From Trema orientale (lineage: Eukaryota > Streptophyta > Magnoliopsida > Rosales > Cannabaceae), in the NCBI GenBank assembly GCA_002914845.1, contig JXTC01000172.1, positions 257,890 to 321,889 on the forward strand: 64,000 nt of DNA, read 5' to 3'. Positions 10,298 through 22,560 of this stretch are shown here, piece by piece (the stretch's first letter is position 1; the number at the start of each line of letters is the position of its first letter). The notes beneath the pieces are model-generated. The model searched no databases. It was not told the origin of the DNA and saw only the letters and a list, made by a program, of their open reading frames with translations. Position numbers and translations under genes: made by a program.

Positions 10298-12748
10298 ATG
10301 GCCTCAGATCAGAGTCAGTAGTTACGTCCCATCGTAGATTCCGAGCTTACCTCGTTGAGGGGGCAGCTCTGCTTTCCTGGAAGGGTCACCCTGCAGAGAG
10401 TCGAGGGGCCGACCGACTGGTACCTCTGCTCCTCCGCCCCCGAAGGGTCTATCGTGTCGGGTAGGAAACACTTGGAATGGCTGCGGTTTCCTCTTCCTCC
10501 CCTCATCCATCAGTTCTTTAGCCTGACGGGGATCCACCCGATGCAACTGAACGCCAACGGAATCATGATCCTGATGGGGTTTTCTGCTTTATCGGTCCTC
10601 CTCAATGTGCACATCGATCTGGAGGTAGTTTTCTACGCCTACAAGCTCACCCTCATCCCCAAGAGGAGTTCTTACCCCACCTTCTACCTCTAACCACTCT
10701 AGGGTGCCATATCTTCTGGGGCTTGCCAAAGTCGGACAAGCAGTGGGACTCCCACTCTAGGTTGTATGCGGTTGGAGGGGCGTGATTTTCCCTTTGGGTG
10801 AACGAGGAGCACTTCCAGATTCCCCTGCTCTTCTCGTAGAGTAAGTGTTGAGCTGCGTCCCTTTATAAGGGTCTACACTCGTCTCTCTCTCTCCTCTTTT
10901 TTCTTCTCTCTCTCTCTTTTTTTATTTACGGCAAACCCTAAGCAGGCACGGCGGAGGAGAGTAGGTTCGAGCTGCGACCATCAGTGGGACGGCTTCAGGA
11001 GCTGGAAGGAATCTTTATTTTTGGGTCTGCTGGGGATTGTCGCCACATCCAAGCCGTCTTGAACCCCCAGGCGATGAACCTGATGCCGAGGCCTGTCCCG
11101 CATCTCCCTTTCCCTCTAGACACCTGGGTCATTATCAAGCACCTTCGGAATCGGCTTGACGCCACAGCTCTGAGCCGGTTCCGCCGGGACGAGCAAAATC
11201 GTGTTACAATGGTGGGTTGTCAGGTTATGGCTTCGAACCAGATGGCGGGGCTGATAGACCTTGGTGGTGCCGTCCAGGGTCGAGCTTGAGGAGGCGGTGG
11301 TGCTCATGGCCCAGGAGTGTTCTCGGCTCCGTAGCGCCGATGTTGCCGCCCCCAAGAAGATTAGGGGTAAATTTGTTTTCTTATTCCAAGACCCTATTTA
11401 TTGGGTCAGGGCTGCCTTCTTAATCGCATGATTTCTTAGCCGCATCACTTGCTTGTCCGCAAAGGTCTGGGCACTAGACCCTCAGCAGACCCCTCTCCGG
11501 CCAAGGGGGTGCCGTTGCCCACCCAGTCGAACCTAAAGTTCCCCCTGATCGGCGTTTGGTGCTATCCTCTGATGATGAGGCCGGAGAGCAAGGCTTTGTC
11601 ACCCCAAGAACAGACTCAGATGATGAGCTGGAAAGTCTGTTCGTGTCTGGGGATGACGCATCTGCAGCACCTCCCTCTGGGATGGGCAGACCCGCGACTC
11701 AGGAGACGCCAGTCATACGAATAAAGTATAGTGGAGGGTCGTCTTCGAGTCAGCCCGGGGAGCTCGCTGAATCAGCTCCTCCACCCACCGGCTCTTGGCT
11801 GAAGGCGAGCTCGGGGTCTGGTTCTGATCCCTCCCATGGAGATATTGCGAACCTGAGCGGGGGGGCTCCAAGGCTCAAATCCCGCCTGTCTTCCCCTCCG
11901 CCGGTCCCTCTGAAGCGGGGTCATGAGGCTGACCCATCCGGGGGCGAGAAAGGTCCAGCGGCAAAAAGAGGCAAAACCGCCTCTCCTACGGACAGTGACG
12001 GTGACGATAGGGCTACCTTGACTGTCTGGGGGAGAAGGAGGTCTATGCACAGCGGTCCGTCCGAGCATGCCGGTCAAGACAAGACCGAAAAATTACAATC
12101 TGGCGGGTCTGCCTCGGAGGTAGTGGGCGGGGTTGCCGAGGTAGTGACCGTTGAGGATGCTTCAGCTGCTGGGAGCGTGTTCGCTCAGATCGCCTCCGAA
12201 GGCGTGCCATCTGCTCCATCTCCCAGCACCCCCATCTCCCCCACTTCAGAAGTGTCGAAAGAGGCTACTGGAGTTTCTTTGACGGAGGGAGATGGAGCCC
12301 TTATCATGGGTGGGTGGTCGCGCACCCAAGATGCGAGTGAGGCCCAGGGGGAGGGCCCGGCTACTAAATTTGAGCCGGAAATGCTCTCTCTGGAGAACAT
12401 TGGTCTTGTTGCTGACCGCAGCCTTGCACAGGTTTAGAGCGTCAATCTATTCCTCGTAAGCGGGTTCTTGACACAGATTCTAACCCCCTATTTTCTGCTC
12501 TCTTTTCTATTGTTGTAGTTGGCAGCTATCTAGTCCTTCTACTCATATCACATCGGGGAGCTGACCTGGCTGCTAAGTGCCAATGCCGTGGCAGCGAAGC
12601 AGAGCGAGGTTGTCCTCACGGCACTGAGGGTAGACTTCGAACTATACATGAGCTTGGAGGAGGCCAGGGTCAGCACTGCAGTGGCTCATGCCTTGAGCAT
12701 GGAGAGGGCCAGGCACGAGGAGCTGGCCACTAAATTAGCAGAGGCGGA
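10298..12748 (+). pseudogene. Antisense gene of the Tat element, 5' part
   Basis: The reading frame starts ATG at 10298 but meets a TAG at 10319. The frame through 10695 has GQLCFPGRVTLQRVEG, WYLCSSAP and LRFPLPPLIHQFFSLTGIHP then MQLNANGIMILMGF, resembling the 'putative gypsy type transposon' domain (Transposase_28) known from antisense ORFs of Tat/Retand elements. More homology (KQWDSHSRLYAVGGA) precedes a probable intron donor near 10840 (GTAAGT). The segment 10984-11290 follows. The frame 11556-12437 (293 aa) is Ser/Pro/Gly/Asp-rich with a bipartite basic signal (KRGHEADP, AAKRGK). A coiled-coil piece at 12588-12748 (EEARVSTAVAHALSMERARH) is cut by the Athila LTR at 12749. The function of this antisense protein is not known. 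Confidence 0.6.
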
Positions 12749-14214
12749 TGATAACTCTATGAAAATAGAGTTATTTATGTTCTTTTTCCTAAATATTTTG
12801 TGTGTTTTTGTGTAATTTTAGTTTAATTTTGGTTATTTTATAGTTAATTTGATTTTTAGTATTTAGATATAATTTTTATTAAAATTTTAGGTATTTAATT
12901 TAATTTATTTAGTATAGGATAATTTAGTTTTATTTAAACTCGGATTAACTATTTATTTAATTAGATTATGATTTATTTTATTATTTTATTTTGTTTCAGT
13001 TTTAAATAAAAGACAAAGAAAAGGAAAAAATTCAGAAAAACGAAGCCTAGACTCGCGAGTGAAAGAAGGAGAAACAGACGCGATCTCGGCCATCGATCTC
13101 GGTCAGCCATCCGGCAGGCGTGTGTAGCTCACGCGGAGGCTCAGGCAAGTGGAAGGTAGCCGACAGCTGGGGTCCACGTGCTGCACATGCTGCCAGCTGT
13201 GTCTGATCTTGTGCTTCGCGACTCTTGTGCAACCGTTCCTCTACCCAACTAAAAGCTGCCATCTCACCCTTTGACTTTGACGTTTTCTTTCAACCAATCA
13301 ACCCCGATTTCGGCCGCACTGGATTACTCCCCACAGCCCAGAAAACGTGAACAAAGAAGAGGAAGAGAGAGAAAGAGAAAGAGGAAATTGTGCGAAATTG
13401 ACACATCATCTGACCAATCAGAAGCCACCATTAGAAACGTGAGAAATTGCACAACATTCCAAACTCAGCTATAAATACCCAGAACGTGAGAGGAGAAAGA
13501 CACACCAATTTTGAGAGAGAAAACTCCATTTTTTCTAGAGAGAGAGTGTGAGATGTGTGAGATGTCAGACTAGTTTTCAGAGAGGCTAGAAAGATGATCT
13601 TAGTTGTGTAAATTTTCTGTTTTCCAGCTTTGATTCCTGAGAGTGCTTCAACGCTTATATATTTGGTTTGTTAAATTCTTCAATATTTTTATTTTTCAAT
13701 ATATGATTTTCTAGTTTCTCATATAAATTCAGTCATGCTTTCTTTATGTGGTGATTTAAACTAGATTATAATTATATTTATTTTATTAGTTTATCTTTTA
13801 CTGCAGTATTGTCCCTGTGATATATTGTCGATCTTAGATAACTAGTAAGATAAATTCTTTATGGTGTTAATTGGAAGAATTTCTCATATTGAATATTTTA
13901 GATTAATATTTGTTCTTAATTGCTATATTTTCCGGTTATGTGGTTGGGATGTGAAACATATAATTGAGTGATAAATAGGAATCAAAGTTGGTAACAGTTA
14001 GGCAAACAATTAAGTGAATCTTGAAGCCTTGTTTTTCTCTTATTAGTATTTTCATTCATATTTCTGTGATTATTTTAAATTATTGCTCAGTTAATTTTTA
14101 TTTTTAATTCTTCTTTTTATTTTCTGTTACCTTTTTATTGTTGATTTACTTCTCTGTGGGATTGACACCTTAATCTATACTGCGATAGCCACTAGTATAT
14201 TTTAGGCGTAGACA
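12749..14214 (+). mobile_element. 5' LTR of the Athila element (1466 bp)
   Basis: It starts TGATAACTCTATG and ends GGCGTAGACA just before the primer site. Its first ~410 bp match 21292-21700 with few differences, suggesting a fairly recent insertion. It contains TATAAATACCC near 13471-13481, a plausible TATA region, and CT/GA-rich leader sequence after it. Confidence 0.85.
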
Positions 14215-14219
14215 AAATT

Positions 14220-14237
14220 TGGTGCCGTTGCCGGGGA
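14220..14237 (+). promoter_or_regulatory. Primer binding site of the Athila element
   Basis: TGGTGCCGTTGCCGGGGA lies 6 bp after the LTR end. It matches the primer site usual in Athila and related elements (TGGCGCCGTTGCCGGGGA, generally attributed to tRNA-Asp) with one difference. Confidence 0.8.
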
Positions 14238-14716
14238 AGCCAAATCAACGAAAAAGGTACACAATTCTTTCATCCTTTTTCTTGTAGATTTTTGTAAAAA
14301 TATTTTTCTTATAGGTTTAGTTTCTTTTATTTTTAAATTTTGTTTCCTATTTTAGTTTAGATTTTATTTTTTTTAATTTACTAATTTTCTAGACTTTAGA
14401 TTTTTAATTAGTTAATTTTTTTTTTCTTCTTTCTTCACATTATTATTATTAATTTTTTATTTATTTATTAAAAAAAAATTGTGTTGTTTGCGTAATCAGT
14501 AGAAACTGGGATTGTTCTGTCACAAAGGCATTGCCTAAGAAAGATTGGTTACAGAATAATAAGGACTACAGCCGTGACCCCTCCAACTCACATGGGAACC
14601 TCGGGAAGTTCTGTCTAGAAAAGTTGGGTTTTAAGTGGGACCTTTTGCACCCTTTCCAATCGATCTGGGAACATTCTTAGTGTATACTTTTTGCGTTTAC
14701 TTCACAACTTTCTTTT

Positions 14717-14845
14717 NNNNNNNNNNNNNNNNNNNNNNNNNNNNNNNNNNNNNNNNNNNNNNNNNNNNNNNNNNNNNNNNNNNNNNNNNNNNNNNNNNNN
14801 NNNNNNNNNNNNNNNNNNNNNNNNNNNNNNNNNNNNNNNNNNNNN
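14717..14845. other. Assembly gap (129 N)
   Basis: All bases are N. It falls in the 5' part of the Athila gag, so the gag start cannot be placed. Any ORF running across it is an artefact. Confidence 1.
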
Positions 14846-16634
14846 CGAGCTTTCTTTAACAAATACTTCCCGCACCATAAGACCAGCAGCCTTAAAAGAC
14901 AGATCTCAACCTTTTCCCAAAAAGATAGTGAAACATTATATCAAGCCTGGGAGAGATTCAAAGAGTTACTGAACATGTGCCCATACCATGGGTACAAAAG
15001 TTGGCGACTAGTAAGTTATTTCTATGAGGGATTAACCATTAGGGAGTGCCAATTTATAGAGATGATGTGCAATGGAGAATTTCTACAAAAAGACCCAGAT
15101 AAAGCCATAGACTACCTGAATGAGTTAGCTGAGAAGGCCCACACATGGACTAGACCTAGTACTACTGATAGCACTAATAGGTCACGACCAACCGGAATCT
15201 ACCATCTTAGGGAAGAAGATAGCCTTAAAGCCCAACTAGAAGCTGCGACTAGGGAATTAGAGGCTTTAAAAACTAGAAATAGTAGAGTCACACATACGGT
15301 TGCTAGGGTGGAATCTCAAGCTACATGTTTTGTCTGTGAGGGAGTGGAACACTTAGCTCAGGATTGCCCAACTTACAGTGAGATGAGAAGGGTTTATGAA
15401 GAGCAATGCAATGCCTTAGGAACGTTTAGAAAGCTTTTCTCACTGTACTCTGACACGTACAATCCTGGCTGGAGAAAACACCCAAACTTTAGCTGGAGGT
15501 CTGACCAAAATCAACATGCATCATCCAATAATAATAACTGGAAAACTGAGGCACCACCACCTAGGTATTACTCTACACCTCAATACAATGCACGACCCAA
15601 TAGAAATCCTTTAGAAGAAACACTTCAGGCATTTATGGAGGCACAGAATAAAACTAATCAAAAGTTTGAGTCTGTACTTACACAGGTGGTAGAAGAGAAT
15701 AAAGAGATTAAGAGTCAGATAACTAAGCTGACTAGCGCTCTTACTGTACAAGAGCGTAGAAGATTTCCTGCCCAACCTCAGTCCAATCTGAAGGGGCAAT
15801 ACTTGGCACAAACCTCTGGCACTGATACACAAAATATTAAAGAGGTCAATTCCATTACTACTCAAAGTGGTAAGACTTTAGATGGTCCAACTCTACCAAG
15901 TGATACTACCACCCTTGATAGTACACAAGATGCCCCTCCACAAGAAACTGAAAAGAAATTTCTGGTTAAAGTGCCTTTTTCTCAAGCTCTCAAAACAGGA
16001 AAAATACCGAAAAATAAAGGTGAGATCCTCGAAAACCTTAAGCAAGTTAAAATTAATCTGCCTTTGTTACATGTGATCAAGCAGGTACCATCATACGCTA
16101 AGGTGATCAAAGATCTGTGCATCATAAAAAAGAGGCACCACGTCAAGAAGACTGCATTCTTGACTGAGCAGGTAAGTGCGGTAATTGAGCAGAAAACACC
16201 GCCCAAATACAAGGATCCAGGTTGTCCCACTATCACCTGCCATATAGAGACACACGAGTTCGGCCAAGCGCTTTTAGACTTAGGAGCAAGTGTAAATCTT
16301 ATGTCATATTCTGTATACTTACGACTAGGCCTTGGAGAAATCAAGCCCACATCTGTGGTATTGCAGCTAGCCGGCCGTTCTGTACGAAGACCGAGAGGGA
16401 TAGTAGAAGATGTTCTGCTGTAAATTGATAAATTCTACTATCCTGTTGATTTTCTAATCCTGGATACACAATCCGTGGTTGACATCGAGTCCAAGATCCC
16501 TCTAATCTTAGGAAGACCTTTCCTTGCTATAGCAAATGCCCTCATTAATTGTAGGAATAGTTTAATGAAGTTATCATTTGGGAATATGACTTTGGAGGTA
16601 AACATTTTCCATATTGGAAAACAACCACGAGATT
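14846..16634 (+). pseudogene. Athila gag and protease
   Basis: Gag homology is visible right after the gap (QAWERFKELLNMCPYHGYKS) and continues through YFYEGLTIRECQFIEMM. A CCHC-like zinc knuckle CFVCEGVEHLAQDC lies near 15327-15370. A Gln/Asn-rich spacer and a coiled-coil-like stretch follow (about 15650-15760). The protease has the Asp motif LLDLGASVNLMSYSVYLRLG (about 16274) and LILGRPFLAIANA (about 16505). In-frame stops occur at 16421 and 16634, in the same frame as the downstream pol. The gap prevents judging the N-terminus. Confidence 0.82.
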
Positions 16635-16657
16635 AAGACGAATGCTATCATTCCTAC

Positions 16658-18330
16658 TTGATAGATACACTCATTCCGGAGGAAGTAAACTTGCATAATA
16701 ATTTTGAATCTTTAGAATGCCTTCTCCAAAACTCTAATTCTGAATGTTTGCATTATTCTGTTGATACGTTTAATGTTTCTGCTGTTTTTGACAATACACA
16801 GGATAAGCAAAAGAAGTTTTGGCAACCACGCGTCGAGGAGTTGCCACGTGAAAGAGAGAAGCCAAAACCATCTGAGTTGGAGACACCTAAGATTGAACTA
16901 TCTCAGTTACCCAAAGGTTTGAAACATGCATTCTTGGGTTCAGGTAATACCTTTCCTGTCATTATTTCTTCTGAACTTAGTGTAGATCAAGAGAGAAAAT
17001 TGATAAATTTATTACAAGAGCACAAATCTGCACTAGGTTGGACTATAGCTGACATTAAAGGTATTTCTCCATTAATTTGTTCCCATAGAATCCATTTAGA
17101 AGAAGGAGCTCACCCCCATAGAGACCCCCAAAGAAGACTTAATCCTACAATGAAAGAAGTAGTTAAGAAAGAAGTCTTAAAAATATTAGATGCAGGCATA
17201 ATTTATCCTGTATCTGATAGTAAGTGGGTAAGTCCAACGCAAGTAGCTCCTAAGAAGTCTGGAGTTACTGTAGTTAAGAATAAAAACGGGGTTCCTATTC
17301 TAACTAGGATAGTAACAGGGTGGCGTATGTGCATAGACTATAGAAAGTTAAATTATGCCACCCGAAAAGACCACTTTCCATTGCCTTTTATTGACCAAAT
17401 TTTAGAACGTGTAGCTGGTCATCCTTTTTATTATTTTCTTGATGGGTATTCAGGTTATTATCAAATCGAGATAGCTGTAGAGGATCAGGAAAAGACCACA
17501 TTTACATGTCCGTTTGGTACTTATACTTTTCGTAGGATACCATTTGGTTTATATAATGCACCAGCTACTTTTCAGCATTGTATGGTTAGTACTTTCTCTG
17601 ATATGGTTGAAAAATGCATGAAAGTATTTATGGATGATTTGACCATTTTTGGTGATTCTTTTGACTCATGTCTACTTAACTTGAAAGCTGTTTTGAGTAG
17701 GTGTAAAGAAAAAGGTCTTGTGCTTAACTGGGAAAATTTTCATTTTATGGTATCTTCTGGGATCCTTTTAGGGCACATTGTTTCTAAAAGAGGAATAGAG
17801 GTTGACAAGGCTAAAATCGAGTTAATCTCTAATTTACCTACACCGAAATCGGTAAGAGATGTTCGGTCTTTTCTTGGACATGCTGGCTTTTACAGGAGGT
17901 TTATACAAAATTTCTCTGCTATATCTCGACCATTGTGTAACCTTTTGGCCAAAGAAGCTGAGTTCAACTGGACTCCAGAGTGTTATGAAGTGTTCAAAAC
18001 ACTCATTGCTAAACTTACTACAGCCCCTATCATGCAGTCACCTGATTAGAATTTACCCTTTGAAATTACGTGTGATGCAAGCAACTACGTTGTGGGAGCT
18101 GTTCTTGGATAGCAAAGGGAGGGGAAGCCTTTCGTCGTCTACTATGCTAGTAGAACTTTGAACAATACTCAAATGAATTATTCTACCACCGAAAAAGAAC
18201 TATTAGCTGTTGTTTTTTCTTTAGATAAATTTCGCTCTTATTTGATTGGTTCACCTATTACTATTTTTACTGACAATGCAGCCCTTAAGTACCTTCTTTC
18301 CTAGAAAGATGGTAAGGCTCATTTGATTAG
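16658..18330 (+). pseudogene. Athila reverse transcriptase and RNase H
   Basis: The frame 16658-18046 holds pre-RT and RT: WRMCIDYRKLNYATRKDHFP, FLDGYSGYYQIEIAVEDQEK, RRIPFGLYNAPATFQHCM and the catalytic VFMDDLTIFG (about 17624-17653). RNase H follows with FEITCDASNYVVGAVLG and STTEKELLAVVFSLDKFRSY. Stops at 18047, 18110 and 18302 are in the same frame, so no frameshift separates RT from RNase H. The stops replace codons usually encoding Trp or Gln, consistent with single-base decay. Confidence 0.85.
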
Positions 18331-19789
18331 GTGGATTTTACATTTACAGGAGTTTGTTCTAACTATCAAGGATAAGAAGGGTGTTAAAAATGTTGTGGCC
18401 GATCATTTGTCTCGTCTAGAGTTCAGTGATTCAACTAATGGCACACCCATTCGAGATGAATTCCCTGATGAACATTTGTTCGCCACAAGCCAAGCTCCAT
18501 GGTATGCTCACATTGTTAACTATTTAGTTTCTGGTGAAATTCCGTCTGGCTGGAGTCCACAAGACAAGCGAAAATTCTTGGTTGAGGTAAGAAACTTTTA
18601 TTGGGATAATCCTTATTTGTATAAGTATTGCCCTGACCAAATCATGAGACGTTGTATTCCAGAAGGTGAGGTATCTAATGTCTTAAATTTTTGTCATTCT
18701 GAGGCTTGTGGTAGTCATTTTTCCATGAAAAAGACTGTTGCTAAAATTTTACAGTGTGGTCTTTATTGGCCTATTTTGTTTAAAGACACTAACAATTTTT
18801 GCCATTCTTGTGAAAGGTGCCAAAAGCTAGGAGCATTGACCCGATGCCATATAATGCCTCTTAACCCTATACTTGTTATTGAAATATTTGATTGTTGGGG
18901 TATTGATTTTATGGGTCCTTTTCCTTCTTCTTTTGGTTATCTATATATTCTTCTTGCTGTTGATTACGTGTCCAAATGGGTCGAGGCCATGCCTGGCCGC
19001 ACTAATGATAATAATGTTGTGGTAAAATTTCTAAAAGAAAATGTGTTATCTAGGTATGGAACACCACATGTTATTATAAGTGATCAAGGGATACATTTCT
19101 GTAACCGTTCTTTTGAGGCTTTGATGTACAGGTATGGTGTGATACACAAGGTTTCAACCGCATATCATCCGCAGACTAATGGACAAGCTGAACTTGCAAA
19201 TAGGGAGGTCAAGCATATCCTAGTGAAGACGGTCAACCCGAACCGAAAAGATTGGTCTTAACGCCTTTCTGATGCACTTTGGGCGTACCGCACTGCCTAT
19301 AAGACTGTCCTTGGGATGTCCCCATACAGACTTGTCTATGGAAAAGCGTGTCATCTACCTGTAGAGCTAGAACATAAAGCTTATTGGGCTGTTAAAGCCT
19401 TTAACTTTGATTTAACTGCAGCAGGGCTTCATAGGAAGTTACAATTATCAGAAATAGAAGAATTGCGGAACAATACATATGATAATTCCAAAATCTACAA
19501 GGTGAAACTGAAAGCAGCCCATGACAAACAAATTTTGCGAAAGAATTTTGAGCCAAACCAGCGGGTTCATCTTTATGATTCCCGATTGCATCTCCACCCT
19601 GGTAAGCTAAGATCTCAATAGACCGGTCCATTTATTGTAAAACAAGTTTTTCCAAACGGTGCTGTTGAGATTCAAGATCCAACCGACGGGCGAATTTTTC
19701 GTGTAAATGGACAACGGTTGAAGAATTTTGTGGAGAGGGTAGACCAACCTGAGAAGATCACTTTGGTGGCTCCTGTCTACCATGATTAA
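18323..19789 (+). pseudogene. Athila integrase
   Basis: The frame 18323-19258 has the HHCC region ([14 protein letters not shown] and [11 protein letters not shown]) and the DDE core: [25 protein letters not shown] and [19 protein letters not shown]. The C-terminal part continues after a TAA at 19259 with [19 protein letters not shown] and [23 protein letters not shown] at 19619 precedes GPFIVKQVFPNGAVEI. The frame ends at a TAA (19787-19789). All catalytic residues are visible; only the stops disable it. Confidence 0.85.
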
Positions 19790-21280
19790 GCAGGTTTTAT
19801 CTTTTTATACTATATTTTATTTTAGTTTGCTTTTGTCCTTTTCTCTAGCCTATTCATTCCAAAGCCTAGACTTCGTGTGGAACTCTATCACTCAGGTGTA
19901 CTCTATCCTTTGCTCTTTTCTTTTCTTTTCTATATTTTCTGCTAGTGAGGTTACTGTCTAATTTAGGTTGGGGGTGGTGGCATATGCATGCACATTTTTA
20001 ATGCACATAATTTTCATGCATGTACAAAATTTTACCGAAAAAAAAATTTTTGAAATTGAAAAAAAATGAAAAAAAAAATTTTTTTTTTATGACTCAGTTT
20101 GATGATCGAATGCTGATGATAAGATTTGGTTTTACTAAATGAAGTTCTTAGGAAAAAAATGAATATTGTTTTTGTCTGTGTGCTTGATTCTTATGTTAGT
20201 TTGATCTTTGCTTATGATTCTTGAATATTTTTGAGCACTCAGTTGTATTTTAATTATTTTGTTTGCTTAGAGAAAATTTATGTGATTAAGTGGATTTTTG
20301 AAATCTCATCAATAAACTCTAGAACCTGTTTGATTATCACTTGAGGCAAAATCCTAGACTAAGCTGTATTAGAGATATGATTTAGGCTATTTTTGGATCG
20401 TTTGAGCCTTTCAAGCCTACCTTTGACACTTAATTATCCTTAGTTTACCCCTTTGAGCTTAATTTTATCCTTTTCTTTGTTACCCATATTTTTGGCCTAA
20501 AGCTTATAATGATTTCCTACATTTTATCTTCTGCCTTATAGCACATGTGATCTTTATTAAGCATATTTTATGTTATGTGATATTATGGGAGGAAAGATGG
20601 TGTTTTGAAATATCTTTTTGAGGCTAAGAAAAGGAAAAAAAAAAAAAAAAAAAAATGTTGTACCCTTGTAAAAAAAAAAAAAGAAATGATAAAAATCATA
20701 AGTTTGGAGGTATATCACTTCAAAAAAAATGAATGAAAATAAGAGAAGAAAGCGAAGTGCAGAAGGAAGTAGAAAATAAGTTTAGGGGTTGTATTTAATA
20801 AAGTATTTGAGGAGAAGTTTTGTAAAGATCCGAGAATAAGAGATATGCTTTAGGTGATTTGAGCTATAAAAATGACTATTATCCTATCTTTATCCTAGCC
20901 ATTCATTACAAGCTTAAATAAAGTCTTAATGATTTTTGGTGCAGTATTAGTCGATATTAGTGGAGAGTGGTATGAAAAACAGGCTTATGAAGTTTATTTA
21001 TCATCTAGAGATTATATATATGTCACTTGATTATATAAACTGATCTGGGTTGCAAATGATTAAATGTAACTGTTCACACACACACTCAAGAATTTTAAGT
21101 GAGGTTAAATGAGCATTTGAATTGAAATTCTAGACCATTTGTAGTGTTCATAGTTTTTCTTTGAGTTTTATACTATGTGAAATTTTTGAGACAAAATTTT
21201 TTAGAATTGAACTGAGTTATGTTTAAGTGTTTAGATTTTTCTTTTAGGTTTTTCTTTTGCTAGGGACTAGCAAAATTTAA
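19790..21280 (+). other. Athila 3' non-coding region
   Basis: About 1.5 kb with poly-A and poly-T runs (for example 20037-20090 and 20631-20690) and no ORF of note. Athila elements often carry an env-like gene here; none can be read in this copy. Confidence 0.65.
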
Positions 21281-21291
21281 GTTTGGGGGTG
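21278..21291 (+). promoter_or_regulatory. Polypurine tract of the Athila element
   Basis: AAGTTTGGGGGTG directly precedes the 3' LTR start TGATAACTC. Position and G-richness fit. Confidence 0.75.
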
Positions 21292-21700
21292 TGATAACTC
21301 TAGAAAATAGAGTTATTTATGTCCTTTTTCCTAAATATTTTGTGTGTTTTTGTATAATTTTAGTTTAATTTAGGTTATTTTATAGTTAATTTGATTTTTA
21401 GTATTTAGATATAATTTTTATTAAAATTTTAGGTATTTAATTTAATTTATTTAGTATAGGATAATTTAGTTTTATTTAAATTCGGATTAACTATTTATTT
21501 AATTTAGATTATGATTTATTTTATTATTTTATTTTGTTTCAGATTTAAATAAAAGAAAAAGAAAAGGAAAAAATTCGGAAAAACGAAGCCCAGACTCGCG
21601 AGTGAAAGAAAGAGAAACAGACGCGATCTCGGCTGTCGATCTCGGTCAAAAGCCATCAAGCGGGTGCGTGTAGCTCACGCGGAGGCTCAGCCGAGTGGAA
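21292..21700 (+). mobile_element. Truncated 3' LTR of the Athila element (~410 of 1466 bp)
   Basis: It aligns with 12749 to about 13150. After GCTCACGCGGAGGCTCAG the sequence leaves the LTR and enters the antisense gene of the Tat element. The missing ~1050 bp, including the LTR 3' end, show a deletion across the element/host junction. Confidence 0.85.
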
Positions 21701-22020
21701 AACAGAGAATTCGAGGGCCACCCAGAGGTGGTGACACTAGACCAGTTCGATGAGCAGAAGGGCGTCGAGAGGGACCACTACTCCGTCGGGTACTACATGC
21801 AATAGCTGGGGGACGAGATCAACATTGTGTATCCTGCTGATGTATTGAAGATGCTCGACGAAGAGAAAGATGGGCTCTCGACGTCTGCCTCCGTCGGCAA
21901 GGAGCTGGTGCCCGTTGCCGACCTACATGAGCTGACCGTGAGCCAACTCGAGGTTCCAACTGGTGCCCGTTGCCGACCTACCTGAGCTGACCGTGAGCCA
22001 ACTCGAGGTTCCAGCTGCAG
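21700..22020 (+). pseudogene. Antisense gene of the Tat element, 3' part
   Basis: After the truncated LTR the plus strand reads EFEGHPEVVTLDQFDEQKGV, then ERDHYSVGYYMQ, a stop, and GDEINIVYPADVLKMLDEEK. This acidic text fits the C-terminus of the antisense protein broken at 12748. A 55 bp tandem duplication at 21905-22014 shifts the frame in its second copy. The original stop cannot be fixed. Confidence 0.45.
21905..22014 (+). repeat. 55 bp tandem duplication
   Basis: The unit starting CTGGTGCCCGTTGCCGACCT lies at 21905-21959 and 21960-22014, with two visible differences. Its length is not a multiple of three. Confidence 0.92.
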
Positions 22021-22560
22021 TTATGACTTGTCTTAACAGAATTTGATCAGCGCGTGTGGCTGGACTTCTCTGGCCCCAAGTGGAATCGCGCTAGAACCAG
22101 CTTCAAGGATTGGTTGATTCCTGCTTGGATCCATCGCTGCAGAAGAGAAGACCCGGGCTTGGCTCATACCGGGAGCAGACAGGGCATTATCATGCCGACG
22201 TGTCCCTGCGTATTCGCCCAAGACCTGCTCCTAACAAATAGGGACTGACCCTGTACTCTATAATCCAAACATCAATAAACAGAGTTCGATCTCGGTTTTT
22301 CAATTTGTGTTCAGAAGATCATACGCAATTTTTATGTATCTTGCATTACTGATATGGTTCTGCTTCCAACGGACAGACCTGCAGGGTCTACTTCTAACGG
22401 GTAGACCTTGGCCACGTCATTCGTCGACCCCTCTTTGTTTCCTTTTTCAACGAAACTGCTTAGAGAGGCTATGCTGACATGGGTGCAGGTCGTATAGCGT
22501 TTACTGTTTTATAGGCATTTAGTGGCGGGGATATAATCACTTGGTTCATCCCTACGATGA

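Larger units (their letters stand above)
12749..21700 (+). mobile_element. Athila-lineage Ty3/gypsy retrotransposon, right end truncated
   Basis: 5' LTR 12749-14214, primer site near 14220, gag-pol 14846-19789, a long non-coding 3' region, polypurine tract, and a truncated 3' LTR from 21292. It lies inside the antisense gene of the Tat element. The lineage is called from the protease DLGASVNLM and LGRPFLA, the RT VFMDDL, and the single long gag-pol frame. No env-like ORF was seen in 19790-21280. Because the right end is deleted, a target duplication cannot be checked. Confidence 0.87.

Noticed and set aside
10315-10546. Minus-strand frames in the antisense-gene region as Tat coding sequence
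   Set aside because: They oppose the better supported plus-strand Transposase_28-like frame and match no gag-pol domain.
14635-14972. Open frames crossing the run of N
   Set aside because: The N block has no sequence, so the frames are artefacts.
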